A stretch of 64,000 nucleotides of DNA, taken from NCBI RefSeq assembly GCF_000738735.6, contig NC_046333.1, positions 119,343,028-119,407,027 of the forward strand, in the 5' to 3' direction. Under the pieces are notes generated by a model. The model ran no database searches, had not been told where the DNA came from, and saw nothing but the letters and a program-made list of their open reading frames with translations. Positions 39,801-51,900 of the stretch are shown piece by piece (position 1 is the stretch's first letter; every line of letters begins with the position of its first letter). Both the position numbers and the translations under genes were made by a program. This stretch comes from Corvus cornix cornix (lineage: Eukaryota > Chordata > Aves > Passeriformes > Corvidae).

Positions 39801-42800
39801 CTCCATAAATATAGTGTACAGGTAAGTTTCTGAAATGTATCCTTGTCCAGCAGAAATTTAAAACAGGACAAATTACCAAATAAAAAACTCTTCAGGAAAT
39901 CATCTTATGGGAAACCTGAATGTAATAGTTCAACAAAACTTGAAGCTTTCAGCTGAAGAATAAAGCCCCTTGCCTCCAAAGCTCTTGTGACTGCTGTTTT
40001 GATTTACTACCTTTTCTTTTTTAATAGGGATTTAAAACCAGAAAACATTCTCCTAGATTCACTAGTAAGTATGCAAGATTATTTCTGTTTTCTGTGTTCT
40101 CTCACAAAATTGACACTTCTGTGTATCCACATAGTGAGCATGTTCTCTTTTTAACATATCACTCTTTTTTAAACAGGGTCATGTTGTATTGACAGACTTT
40201 GGACTTTGTAAAGAAGGGATTGCAACTTCTGATACCACTGCAACTTTCTGTGGGACCCCAGAAGTATGTTGACAACTTTCATGGGGTTTTAATCAGTAAT
40301 TAATGGCTGTTGACTGTTATTCATATTTCTGTAACTGGAAGGTCAAATGCTGTGTTTTGTACTGCTGGGAGGTTTGCATTCTTTTAACAAGCTGAAACCA
40401 AACCAAAGACAAGCTCCCTACAGATCTATTTGTTGTTGTTCTTGCTAATCTGCAGTGTCTACTGCTTGCTAGCCACATGGCCATAACTCATCTCTTCCTT
40501 TGTCTCTTTTTCCAGCCCTTTTCAAATACTGTTTTCTCCCATGTCTCCTAACTGCTGGGTAGACACAGGACAGTTAGCTTGTGTAACAGCTGCTGCAGAT
40601 TTGTCAATATGAATCTACTTACCATATCCATTGATTCTTAGTAAATGTATAGGGAATTGATGTCTGTGACTCAAGCAAATTATTGCATATGCATGAAAAT
40701 TTGAAGCTGCTGACTGAGTTATTGAACTCTGTTGTCTTTTTACTGAGAAAACTACGCTGCAAAACTTAAAATGGGGAAGGCTTGAACACGTATGAGGGAT
40801 TCACTGAACTGACAGGATTAGAAACTTTGGTAATTTGATAAACATACTTTAAATTACAGAAAGATCTTTAAAGGCAGTGAAGGATGAGTGAGGTGTAGTA
40901 TTCAGCTGAAACATTTAATTGTTATGAAGCAACTTTTCTTGTAAGTGTTTACTGTGATGTGACTAAAACCTAGGTTTTATCCATGCTAGCCTAATGCTCT
41001 AAAATACTGCTTGCTTTTTTTCTTTTTTTTTTTTTTTTTTTAGTATCTTGCACCAGAAGTCATTAAAAAGCAGCCCTATGACAACACAGTAGACTGGTGG
41101 TGCCTTGGTGCAGTTCTTTATGAAATGCTTTATGGGCTGGTATGTATCTGATATGTAAAGGTTGCTTTCTTCCCCTCTCCCCTTTTATTTGAGGTAACCT
41201 TTGAGTGTTGTTAAGGATGCTTACTTTTTAGTAATATTGGAATGCTCCATTTAAGCAAATTAGCAGATTGCCTTGTACTTAACATAGCACCTGCGTTTCT
41301 CTTTTGGATTTTACATTGCCTCTTGGTGTCTTGACAGTTCGTGGAAAAGCAAAATCGTAGACATCAGCAAAATCAGTAGTCATCAAAATCAGTATGGGGA
41401 CTTTGAGACTAAACTGAATCAACAGTGATAATACACAGTAAAAAAAAACCCCAGCTTATAAGTAAAATTTTGTTAAATATTGGAATAAATAAAATTAAAA
41501 GACTTTTTTTTTACTTAGGTATCCCAGGTTTTCTCCTAGCTTTTGACAGCATTAGAACAAAAAAAATCTTGTTACACTTCTTCTAGTCATATGCGATTAC
41601 TCCAGTAACAGTCTGTTCTTTCAGTTTTCTTGAGTTTTGTCTCCTCCCATAGGACTTTAAATAGGGAGATGGATTTGTTTTCCCATTCTCAGGTTCTTTC
41701 CAGGCAAGTTCAGTGGGAGCTTTGTAGCTGGATGGCATCTATGGCTACTGATGAGTGTGAGAACACATTAGGAGTAGAGGAGGTGGGTGGTGGGAAGTTA
41801 TCAAGTGTAAAGTTCTGGCAGTGGTGGTGACTGAATTAGAAGTTAGCAGTGCGTAAAAAGAAGGAGATTTCTGCTTCACAGCTAGCAGCTTGTATGTCTT
41901 AAAGAATCATTTACTGATCATACATAATGTATGAAACATTGCATATGGCTTCAAATTCATGTAGAACTTGTATTTTTTTAGCCTCCTTTTTACTGCCGTG
42001 ATGTTGCTGAGATGTACGATAATATTCTTCACAAACCCCTGGTTTTGCGCCCAGGAATCAGTCTTACAGCCTGGTCTATCCTGGAAGAACTTTTGGAGAA
42101 AGATCGGCAAAGCAGACTTGGAGCAAGGGAAGATTTTGTAAGTAGTGTCCTAATTTATCAAGCTCAATTTCATTTAAAGGGACTCACCTAATTAATGTGC
42201 ACAGCACAGAATTAATAGTTGGAGATGGAAATTTAATTTCTACATCTGTCTCTGTTTTCCTCCCTTTTAATTCTTCAGTAAAGACACCAGTGGGGTCTAT
42301 CCCTGGAAGTTGCTGGGGATAAGAGAGGTGATTGTTGTGGGGTATTTTGAGCTTGGTTGCTGCTGTACCTGCCAGCAAAGGAAACACAGTTGCTGGTATA
42401 GCAGTCACTAAGGTGCGCAGAAGTAGGTTTCACTGTTCATGGTGAAACCAGGAGATAATCAAAAGGAAAGGCTGTCATGTGGTAATATTAACTAACGACT
42501 TGGGAACCAGTCTTCTGATGAAGAGGATCACCAGTTCCATGCAAAGAGCAGCTCTCTTTTTAGCCTTAAAATCATGGCAAACATTTTCCCAGTGTAGCAA
42601 CAAAACCTTTGTTCACAAGAAATTGATGTGAGAAAGTTACAGGTATCTTCAGAACTGTGCAATGAGCAATGATCTAGAAGGACGTAGTCCATCCATTAGT
42701 GGTGGAATCTTTGTAGTCTTTGGCTTGCAGTCCTTATGTTAGCCTGTGGACCTTGTAACTGAGCAAGATGAAAGGATGGTAGCATTTAGCTTAGCTGTTT

Positions 42801-43887
42801 GCTGCTTTGTAACGTAAGTATCTTGCAGAGTTGTTGAGGCAGCTGCATCTCAGACAGTGATATGCTTTACAAAAACTAACAAAACTTTAAGGCAGGAACA
42901 GATACTAAAAGAAAACATTCTTGCCCTGTAGTAGACGTCAAGGTCATTGATTTTAAGGCTTAAAAGCAGAAAGAATGATCCTAAAAGGAGCCCCACTTAT
43001 AGAGGCAGTCTAACAAATTGTAATTGCTGTTTTTACCAACTACAGCTTTTATTGTAAAGTAAATTTTGAATAAACAAGATAAGGACATGCATATGAGAAC
43101 TTCCCTATGTGCATGTAGTATGGAGTAATATTTACTGTGATGCATAGGATGGAATTATGAAATATCTAAAATCTTGATTGTTTGCTGCAGCTTGAAATTC
43201 AAAAGCACCCATTCTTTGAATCTCTCAGCTGGACTGATCTTCTTCAGAAGAAGATTCCGCCACCATTTAATCCTAATGTGGTAGGTGCCTGGGGGGGGAG
43301 GTGGTGTTAGTGTTTGCATCTCAGATCACACATCCCAGAATATTCTGAGCTGAAAGGGACCCACAAGGATCATCAAGTCCAGCTTTTAAGTGAATGCCCC
43401 ATACGGGGACTGAACCCCTAAACTTGGTGCTCATAGTACCATGCTCTAACCAACTGAGCTAATCCATGCTTTTTAGGTTTATCAGATCATTGAGAATGTA
43501 TGATTTGGCCAAAACTCCAACCTAAATGAAAAAAACCCAGCCTTTTAATAGCTATTTTCAGAGATGCAGTGGTGTGCTTCCTTAAATTTCTTTTACTTAA
43601 ATAGAGAAGAACAACAAAATAGATAGCCTTGAGAGTTAAATTTGGAATCTAAAGGACAAATACAAGTTTAAAACACTGTATTAATATGATGACTGACAGC
43701 TCCTCCTGTTTTCTAGGTTGGACCAGACGATATTGGGAATTTCGATGCAGTGTTCACAGAAGAAATGGTCCCATATTCAGTTTGTGTTTCTTCTGACTAC
43801 AGCATTGTTAATGCCAGTGTCCTAGAGGCAGATGATGCATTTGTTGGATTTTCTTATGCACCACCTTCTGAAGATATGTTTTCCTAG
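18840..43887 (+). CDS. SGK3: Serine/threonine-protein kinase SGK3 (PX domain, AGC family), 16 coding exons
   Basis: SGK3 is an endosomal AGC kinase recruited by PI3P and activated by PDK1 and mTORC2; it acts in Akt-like survival, growth and transport signalling. Coding exons: 18840-18917, 23657-23740, 25665-25737, 28538-28613, 34254-34341, 36218-36267, 37361-37418, 38219-38302, 38399-38530, 39709-39821, 40028-40064, 40177-40263, 41044-41139, 41982-42137, 43191-43280 and 43717-43887. The sum is 1473 nt, or 490 aa, with GT-AG at every intron. The PX domain (about residues 8-118) keeps the PI3P-contacting FRRYAEF (Arg44). The kinase domain keeps [11 protein letters not shown] (Lys185), YRDLKPEN (Asp280), DFG and the T-loop Thr314 in ATFCGTPE. 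The hydrophobic motif FVGFSY has Ser480. Human SGK3 has 496 aa. Here the position of the human first Met reads TGT and an in-frame TAA lies just upstream (18813), so translation must start at the equivalent of human Met7. The exon with the start begins at about 18794 after TTGCAG. Confidence 0.97.
36278..36309. repeat. Perfect 14-bp inverted repeat next to the SGK3 exon 6 donor
   Basis: ATTAAATTGAATTA (36278-36291) and its exact reverse complement (36296-36309) are separated by the loop AACA. The stem begins 10 nt inside the intron whose 5' splice site (CA/GTAGGT) is at 36268. In RNA this would be an AU-rich 14-bp hairpin beside the donor; in DNA it could extrude as a small cruciform. Confidence 0.95.
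43327..43468 (-). mobile_element. tRNA-Ile-derived SINE with CR1 tail (TguSINE1 type)
   Basis: Read on the minus strand, a tRNA-Ile-like head (about 43468-43391) has AGCTCAGTTGGTTAGAGCAT as box A and a box B-like GGTTCAGTCCCCGTATGGGG. It is followed by a CR1-like tail (about 43390-43327) with GATGATCCTTGTGGGTCCC and an end resembling ATTCTGGGATG. This head and tail match the songbird SINE TguSINE1, as I recall it. Several tRNA positions are mutated, so it is not a working tRNA gene. It lies in the last SGK3 intron, in reverse orientation, about 45 bp after exon 15. Confidence 0.82.
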
Positions 43888-45538
43888 GAAGTTAGAAGTG
43901 AAGAGTGGTTTGGAAGTCTTGGGTTGAACCAAAATGTTAGGATTATGGACACATTCCAAAATAGCATAAATAGTGCCTCGTTTTGTATGTAGGTTTGAAA
44001 CCTATGAACAAACTTTCTCTGCTGTATAGGAGGAATTTGGGCATTTTGGATCGCTCTCTTTGGGGTTTGAACTGTTTGTTCCTGCTGCAGAAAATATTTT
44101 TTAAAACCTTTAAAAAGCATTCTCTACATATTTTTTAAGCAAAAACACTGACTGTTCTCCTCAAACCCTTCAAGTTTACATTCATACCTATCTAATTTGG
44201 CTGGCACAAACAGCAGCAAATTTAGTAAATTTATAAATGCTTTTGTACTTATTTACAGTGACTTTGTGCTTGAATTGTAACTATGCAAATTGTCTTTTGT
44301 ATATCCTGGTTTAAAAAAAGGTAAATGTTTTCCTGTTACCAGTTTGGAATATGTGTTAATTTACCTGTCAGCACTTAAATGATGTAAGTTAAGGACCAGG
44401 ATTCTTAAAGGACTTGTGCAGAATGAAAATTTGGTCGCGTAAAACTGGATTGTTGCTCTTGCACTTGCTGAAGTACCCATTGACTCAACTGGATTATCTG
44501 ACGTATGGGGGATTACTCAAAGCAAGGACAGAACAAATTAACTGGATTGATTTGATAACATTACTTATTACATGTTCTACTTTTCTTTCCTCCCTGAGCT
44601 AAGTATGTCTATATTTCAACTACATTAAAAATATTTTTGGTTAAAGCTCTGCTTCTCCAAAGATCTAATATGCAATAATCATGGTTACTTTAAAAGTAAG
44701 ACAACTAGCTTTGACATTTTGGGGGTGGGTGGTGAGATGATCATGCCAAATATTAGGGATTTTTCTCACAGCTTGGTAGTTTAAAACACACTTATGTTCC
44801 AAATTGATTGTATTTCAGCGTTCATAGCTACTTGTCTTTGTGTTCCAGTTTGCACCATTTTTAAATTTTCACTTGATACTGGGGGAAAAATGTAAATTAC
44901 ACTGATAATTTTAAAAATGTGAAAAGCTATTGTGTTTCTCATAACATACATGTGTATGGACAAACAGATAATTCTGAACAATTTCTGTTTAAAGAAATTT
45001 TTTTAAACAATGCAAAAATTGACTGCAGTTACAGTGTATAAAAGGCATATAATGGTAGTAGTTTTATTATATATATTACTTGTAAATAACAACTTATTTT
45101 TGTCTGTTACTCCAAAAATGTTCAGTGTTTTTTTTTTTGTTCATAAATACATTCAGTTAAATGCCTTGATTTGAGAGAAGTCTGGTAAGATACTGATACA
45201 TCATAATGATACATAAATTGAATGAATGTTACATAAATTTCAGTATCTATGTTGCCTTCTTTTTGACAAAATAAGCAGTAAAAGAAACAGTGTTTATACT
45301 GCATCAAGATTAGATAAAAATTGAGAACCTAAGAGGAAAGCGTGTATCAAATCATAATTCTTTTGAAATAAATGTTGTATCAATACGTTAGAAAAGTGGA
45401 AAGTAAAACAGGATTCGATGCTTATCTCAAGGAGTATCTCCTAGAGCAAGTCTCCTGCATAGCGGTTAAGCGAAGTTTAGCAGTTGCTACATAAGTTTTG
45501 GAAGGAGCAATTTGGTAAAAGAAGTAAGAATTGACACA

Positions 45539-45655
45539 AGGAAGGGAGGGAGGGAGGGAGGGAGAAAGGAATTCGGAAGGAAGGAATTCGGAAGGAAGGA
45601 ATTCGGAAGGAAGGAATTCGGAAGGAAGGAATTCGGAAGGAAGGAAGGAAGGAAC
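45539..45655. repeat. (GGGA)n and 15-bp minisatellite in the SGK3 3' UTR
   Basis: A GGGA-rich run (about 45541-45563) leads into five exact copies of a 15-bp unit, AATTCGGAAGGAAGG. AATTCGG starts at 45570, 45585, 45600, 45615 and 45630. The array ends in a short (GGAA)n tail. Copies are nearly identical, which points to recent expansion and probable length polymorphism. Confidence 0.95.
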
Positions 45656-45823
45656 TGTATCATTTGTGGGAGCAGAGTGGTGGCTTGGCACTCGTTTTCT
45701 GTAGTTCTCTTCTGCAAGGGTTGGAAGTAGCTATGTGGCTGTTCAGGACAACCAACTACTACATGAACCATTTTCGTGGCATTAAAATAATTTGGAAGCA
45801 ACAGCCCTGGGGTTTTTTAGTTT

Positions 45824-45863
45824 GGGGTTTTGGGGGGGGGGTTGGTTGGTTTGGGTTTTAGGG
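45824..45863 (+). repeat. G-quadruplex-prone G/T run
   Basis: G-runs of 4, 10, 3 and 3 (45824-45827, 45832-45841, 45853-45855, 45861-45863) are separated by T-rich loops. The ten-G run can supply two tetrad strands, so a three-tier quadruplex with short loops is possible on this strand, which is the sense strand of the SGK3 3' UTR. Confidence 0.75.
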
Positions 45864-46420
45864 TTTTTTTGTGTTGGTTTTGTTTTGTTCTTTTTATTTA
45901 TTTAATTTTTTTTAACATGGCTTTCTGAGGGACTGGAAAGCAGAAGTTGATGGTATGAAAGGAAGTATCCATTCTCATACTGAATGTTTAGTCTGTGTGC
46001 TCCTGAAATTATTGTGAAATTCTGTGGCTACTGTAACTACCTCCTCTTTATGGCAAGGAGGTACAGTGCTGTGGAGAGATGGGAAGGAGAGGGAATACTT
46101 CAGAAATTGTTGTGCGAACTAGCAACAACCCTTTTTAGTTTTTGTCTTGTATTCCAAGATGTTCATACCTAGCTGCCTGACTGAATGAGGGGGGTTGGGT
46201 TTTTTTCTTTTTGGTCAGAATTCAGGGGTTCTTTCCTTTAAAAAAATAGTATGGCAGTGGCAGTTGAAATTATTTCTGCAAGAGCTGCTTAATAATTGCT
46301 TACTAAGCTTTTTACTTCAGCAGACTCTGCCTTTTTGGCAAAGTGCAAATGTGTTCAACACATTGCTTGAAGTACTGAAGTTTTTTTAATTAAAGGTTAA
46401 CAGACTGTACAGCATCAGGC

Positions 46421-46426
46421 AATAAA
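46421..46426 (+). terminator. Probable distal SGK3 polyadenylation signal
   Basis: AATAAA is followed within about 40 nt by T/GT-rich sequence (TTGTTCTGT), in the last AT-rich DNA before the MCMDC2 CpG island. This makes it the natural end of the upstream transcription unit. An alternative AATAAA lies at 45367-45372. Confidence 0.5.
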
Positions 46427-46689
46427 GCCTCACAGTATTTCTGTATCTAGTGCTCTTGTTCTGTATCTCTGTGCATCCCATGGGGATGGTTTCCACAGTA
46501 CGACGTGCATTTGGAGTATCATAGTCCCCTCACCCAGGGCTGAGCTGAAAGTCATATATGAAGCTCTTGGTAAAGCCTAGAGAGGAGAGTAGACCTGTCA
46601 GGAACAACCTGTGCTACTCCTTTCATGTTTTGGCTGATAAGTAAGAAAGGGAGGCAAAATTTGCCTTTTTGTGACTAGTGCAGGGGGTT

Positions 46690-47420
46690 TTGTTTTGCCT
46701 GTCTGCGGCGAAAGGGGATGGTTCTCCCCTTCCAGAGAGGGAACCCAAGCACCCCATGAGGAGCAGGCCTTTCTCCGGTGCTGTGGAGGCCGGGAACGGT
46801 GCCGCTGTTGTGGTCTCCGGTCTCTCGGCCTGCGCGGGGAACGAGAGAGACCCCACGAAAGACGGATTGACTGAAATGCATGATGGCTGTACAACGTGAA
46901 CTGAAATACGACACAGAGTTCAGAGGTGCTCTCCTGGGAGGTAAGTTTGGGAGTGGCTAGCATGCAAAAGGAAAGCAGTTAAATACGCAGTATGTATTAA
47001 TGAGAGAAAATGGTTCTGTAGGTTGTTTCAGTACTTTGTACGCTCTCAGAGCCATGTCCCGTGCCCAGTGTGCTGCCCGTGGGTGAAGGCAGCTTCTTGG
47101 GGCCGAGTCGCCAGTCCCGGTGGTGGCCGCGGGGCTGCGGCAGCCGTGGGTGTGGGGTGGGCTGGGAATTGCCTTCCCTGAGGACTTGCACTGACCGCGG
47201 GCGCTGCCCAGCGCGGCCGGGCCTTGCGGGCCGTGGCGCCGCTCCCCCGCGCCGCCCGCTGAGGGGCTGAGGGGGCGGCGCCGGGAGCCCCGTCCCGCGG
47301 GCACAGGCAGCGGCATCGCGGCCCCGCAGCGGTGAGGGCAGCCCGGCCCCCTCGGTGCCCGCTGCTGCCGCCCCAGCAGGGCCGGGGAAGGAGGGGGCAC
47401 AGGAAGCCTGGTGAATAACT
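46690..47420 (+). promoter_or_regulatory. MCMDC2: CpG island, probable MCMDC2 promoter with first leader exon
   Basis: A GC- and CpG-rich block lies between SGK3 and the first MCMDC2 coding exon. A strong 5' splice site, TGGGAG/GTAAGT (GT at 46941), fits a short untranslated first exon ending at 46940 and spliced to the acceptor CCCACAG at 48889. The transcription start is not defined. The long minus-strand open frames at 46957-47612 are Pro/Ala/Arg-rich compositional artefacts. Confidence 0.65.
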
Positions 47421-47784
47421 TCGGTGGAGAGGTCTGTGAGGAAGGGGTGGGTGCGGATGGCAGGAGCCTGAAGCCAGGCGGGAGATGCTTGGTGTCCGTG
47501 CCGGATCCAACGCCTGGAGTGGGGATAGCTGCCTGTGGGGACACTGATGAACACCATCACCGTGGTCAGGCTTTATTTTCTGAAGCTTAGGCGATGGCTG
47601 CTCAGTGCACAATGAGCTGGGCCATAGCTCAGTCCTTCCTAGTCATATGTGGTGTCCTGTGTGTCCAGCCCGGGTAACAGAGGATCCAGGGAGGTACAGT
47701 GGATCTGTGTGTGTACATTTAAGCCCTTCTTGCTGAAGATTTCAGGGGATGGAGTAGTAATTGTGCAGGAGTAATCCCGAAGAC

Positions 47785-47805
47785 GGGGGGGGGGCGTGGG
47801 GGGGG
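47785..47805. repeat. Poly-G tract in the MCMDC2 leader intron
   Basis: Runs of ten and eight G are separated by CGT. The tract could form a quadruplex on the plus strand. It lies in the probable leader intron, downstream of the CpG island. Confidence 0.85.
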
Positions 47806-48918
47806 AGGAAAAATCCCTGTTATAAATTGTCTTTTAACTTGTGCATTTAATTTGTTACTTCAGTCACTAAACACAGCCCAGCCCACAGGGTACAGTTCTC
47901 AGGCCACAGGGTTTATGCTGCTGTCACACTGAAGTTGCGCTGGAATGCAGTTACTCCTCTCGGATGTCGATCTGTTTGTCATCCCACAGTCATTTCTGTG
48001 AACTACTGCAGGGAATCTTTCATATGCTGTGAACTTTGGCTCCCCATCAGCTCAGTAATTCCATGTCCTATCCTTTACCAGGTAGCTTTCTTATTTTTGA
48101 AGATTCAAGTGTTGTTTCATATTGGTCATCTACAAAGAGGACTAAGGACATTTTGCAGAAGAAAATATGAAAGATATTAAAACAGATGCATATATACAAA
48201 ATACCATATTTTGGCCTTAGTAGTGCTCCTTCTAAATTCTGCAAAGTAGTGCTTTATGGTACAAGACTCTACTCTTACAAAAAGAAATATAAAGAGATGT
48301 GGGTAATACACAGTGAAAACCACACCAAAGAACATGGTCAGCCTGCAAACCAAAACTGTAGTTGTAAAAGCTTTGTCAGTGGGAATCAGAATTGAACTTC
48401 TGTGTACCTGCATGGAAATAAATGCAAGATCAGCACCTTAAGTGGGTGCCACAGGAAATCACAGCAGAGTAGGAAAGTCAGATTTTAAGAAAGGAGATGT
48501 TTCCCAGTTTCACACTTTTAACAGCTCTGATAGACTTCTCAAATAAGGGAGTTAAAATTTTAAGTCTTACTTTTGATAGACTGATTATAAAATCTACAGG
48601 AGAGGTTAAATGGAAACTTTAATTTCATGGGTTAGGGAATTAGGAGAGTGAAATAACTCACTAAGGAAATGAAAACACTAGAGCATTCTTCAGAAATTTA
48701 CTCTAGAAATAGGGTATGCTTCAGTCGTTGGAAAGAACTTTGAACTGAATGTTAAAAATCCTTCAAGAATTTCCTAGTTTGAAAAAGAGACTATTTTAAT
48801 TTTGTGTGGCTTCGTTAATATGTACCCTTATTATTACTATTATAGCATGGCCAGTGCTACCATAATTTCTTCACAGTTTATTCCCACAGTTGGATAAAGA
48901 GTGCAAAGATCTTGAAAG

Positions 48919-51900
48919 ATGGATCCTGAAATGCAGAAAATGAGGGAAGTTGTCCTTGTCTACCTTGACAGAAGTGGTGGCCTTCAGAAATTTGTGCATG
49001 ATTGCAAAAAATATAATGGTATTACTCAACACATAGTCTGTTAAATTAATACATAATGTTACACAAATCTGTTATTTTAAGATACTTTTTGCTCCTACAG
49101 ACTCAAAGCAAAGTTATGCTGTTTATCGTTTCATTATTTCAATTAATCCTTCTGACATTGCTGAATTGGATGCAACTCTTGGAAACTATATTCTTCATAA
49201 TCCCCTACAAGCTGCACAGATTTTTCAGTCAGTAAGTGTATAACAGATGAGTACACAAAAGTGCACCATCTAAATTTCAACAAGATTTTCCTTTCTAAAA
49301 TGAAGTTATTTTTCCATCACAGGTATGTTTCGTAGCTATTAAGACATTATCATTAATTGAACAATTGCAGACAGAAGCCCAGGTGAGTCTGCATTGGTTT
49401 TCTCCATTTAGACCTTGAATCTTCTAAGTATAGTGAAATATTAACAAATATTTTTGTATTAAGTTTTCATTTTCCCTTTGGTTGCAGTACTATTTATAAT
49501 TAAAATTAGCTGGAAGTCTCACCCAAACATATTGCAATTGTGAGATTAATTAATATGAAACTTAGTTACTCTTCATGTGTTTCTGAAATTTTTTAGCAGT
49601 TACGCATCACATTGTGTGTTTGTCCATGAAAAGTAAAGCAGTTTTAAATAAAAATATGTTTTTATGATACTAATGCAATTGTGTCTCTTGCTAGATCAGT
49701 ATATTGCTGAAACCAACACATTTGCCACCTTTACCAAGTTATGTTCTGAGTCTTTCTGCATATCCCTTTAATTACACATCTCAAAGATTTTATATGTCTG
49801 ATGGGATAGTGATTGCAATGGGAACTGTAACAAAATACACACAAGGAGCAAGATTTCTTTGTACTGAGGAAACCTGTCCTTTCTCTGAAGGTAGTAAAAA
49901 ACCCCCAAATTAATCAGTACTATTTTAAAAGCTTTTAAATAAATTTGATAATAAGATATTAAAGACCTAGCATAACAAAGGTATTTTCCTATATAGTTTT
50001 ATTATGCATACATTTTTGTAATGAGCATAGCAGGATTTTTATTAATTGAAAGGAGTGGACTTACTCAGCATTATTAAATGTTTTAGAAGAATATCTGTGC
50101 CAGCAATCCCTTTTCCTAATGCTGGAGATAGTTTATAGGAGAAAACATAAGTCACCAGTATAACTTGAATGTATTTAATATCTTAAATAACTTAATACTT
50201 AAATGTCTTGAATAACAATAAAATATCTCAAAAGTAAATAAACAAATTAGTAAGATACCTTTTTCCTTGGAAACTGTTTCTGTCTGTATAAAAACACCAC
50301 AGCACAATATGCTTAAGTGGCTGGCAAAAGCTTCTAGCATAAAACAAGTTTGCTTTAATGAGTAGCTGACTTCTGTGGAAGTACTACTTTGAGTAATGTT
50401 ACTGAATTGCTTGTACCATTGCAGGGTGAGGCCCTAAATACTTTTAAGGCTGGTTTTTTGCCTCTTCTGTAAGAGAGACCATACGGTTATAAAAGAGATG
50501 CAAAATCCCAAAGTTTGGAGACTGCAGATTAAGTCATACTGACATCTTTATGAGGACACGCACCTCTGTTAGTGACTATCCATGTCCCATGTCATTCCTA
50601 CGCCAGGCAGAAGCCGCAGTGGCTCACTCCTCAAGAAAGCCCGGCCAAGCTATTCAGCTTGGGAATGTGCAGTAGGAAACTCTGCCATCTCGTGGCCAAC
50701 CCCAATAAATTATATGGATAATTTTAGTGGAATATGTATGGGAGGCTCATCTGAAGAGACACGTAATAGATTTGGAATTTCACTGTCCAGTATTTTAATT
50801 GCTTCTGTTCTTCATGGGAAAATAAAAGGAGGGCACAGCATTAGTTTTAAAATGGTTGGTAACTTATTACTTTTTTTTTAGGATTTAGGTGCATCAGGGT
50901 GCATTGTCCTGGAGCTACAGAGTCTGCTACAGTGAGGACTGATTTTGTGTGTAGCTTGTGTTCTTCACCACTGCAGGAAGACATGAAATTTAGAGTACTT
51001 GGTGGTAGGATCTATGTAATCTGACTTCTAGATCTGGTAGTTTCCTACTTCTGTTACACAATAAGTAAACAAAATATTTCCAAAAATGGAAAAGCCCATG
51101 GCTTTTTCCACAAAAGCCCACTTAAAATACACCAGTCATTTAAAAAAATATGTTTTCAAGAGAACTAACCTTTCTTTGCCTTTGTTTTGAAAGATAAACA
51201 AATAGTTGAAATGATTGATGCTAAAATGCTGAATGCTTTGAAAGGATATTCCAATGATAAATCACATTTTAGGATTCAGGCATTTACAGTGTTCTTGAGA
51301 GGTAAGATGAACTTTGGAGTTTTGTCAAAAATGTTTTAGAATTGATCCGTAAGAATCCCTTGCAATTGTAGCTCCATTTTTTGGGTTAAAATGGTGAAAG
51401 TCATAATTTATATTGCAGTTCTTTCTGTACTCCCCTCCTTAATTTTATAAAAAGTAGCTAGGTAACAAAGCAGTGTGCACAGGTGATTGCAGAGCGTACA
51501 TCACAAAATTCTTGTGTCACTTTTACACCCCCATTGAATTAAAATCCCTGGCCAGCTTAGCAGTGTCTTATTCCAACTGTTGCTTGTTTTTATCTCCTTT
51601 CTACTTCCTTTGGCCATGCTGTTCTGTACTAATTTCATGCATTTTTAACATCCTTCCTCAATCTAGCTGTTTTCCACATTCCATCAGGATTTTTGGCTTC
51701 TACTACCACTGCCTTCCACTGCAAACATTAAATGATTTCTAATGTTAATATCCAACTGAAATCACAACTCAGCAACATATTTCCATTAATTCTTAAAGAA
51801 ACCCCAAACAAACAAAGAGACAAGCAACAAAAAAGCCCTCTGCCATTCCAAAAGTCTAGGGAATTATATGATTCATTTCTTGAAAACTAAATAGAAAGAA

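Larger units (their letters stand above)
43888..46445 (+). other. SGK3: Probable SGK3 3' UTR
   Basis: AT-rich sequence from the SGK3 stop to a possible end near 46445. AATAAA occurs at 45367-45372 and again at 46421-46426; the second lies just before the MCMDC2 CpG island. A Pumilio-like TGTAAATA lies at 45081-45088. The region also holds a 15-bp minisatellite and a G-rich run, described separately. Which poly(A) signal is used cannot be told from sequence. Confidence 0.6.

Noticed and set aside
43391..43468. Apparent tRNA-Ile gene on the minus strand
   Set aside because: The tRNA-like part has mutations in stems and continues directly into a CR1 tail, so it is the head of a SINE, not a functional tRNA.
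46957..47612. Three overlapping minus-strand open frames of about 190 codons near the MCMDC2 promoter
   Set aside because: Pro/Ala/Arg/Gly-rich composition in several frames at once is expected from a CpG island. No domain and no splice support.
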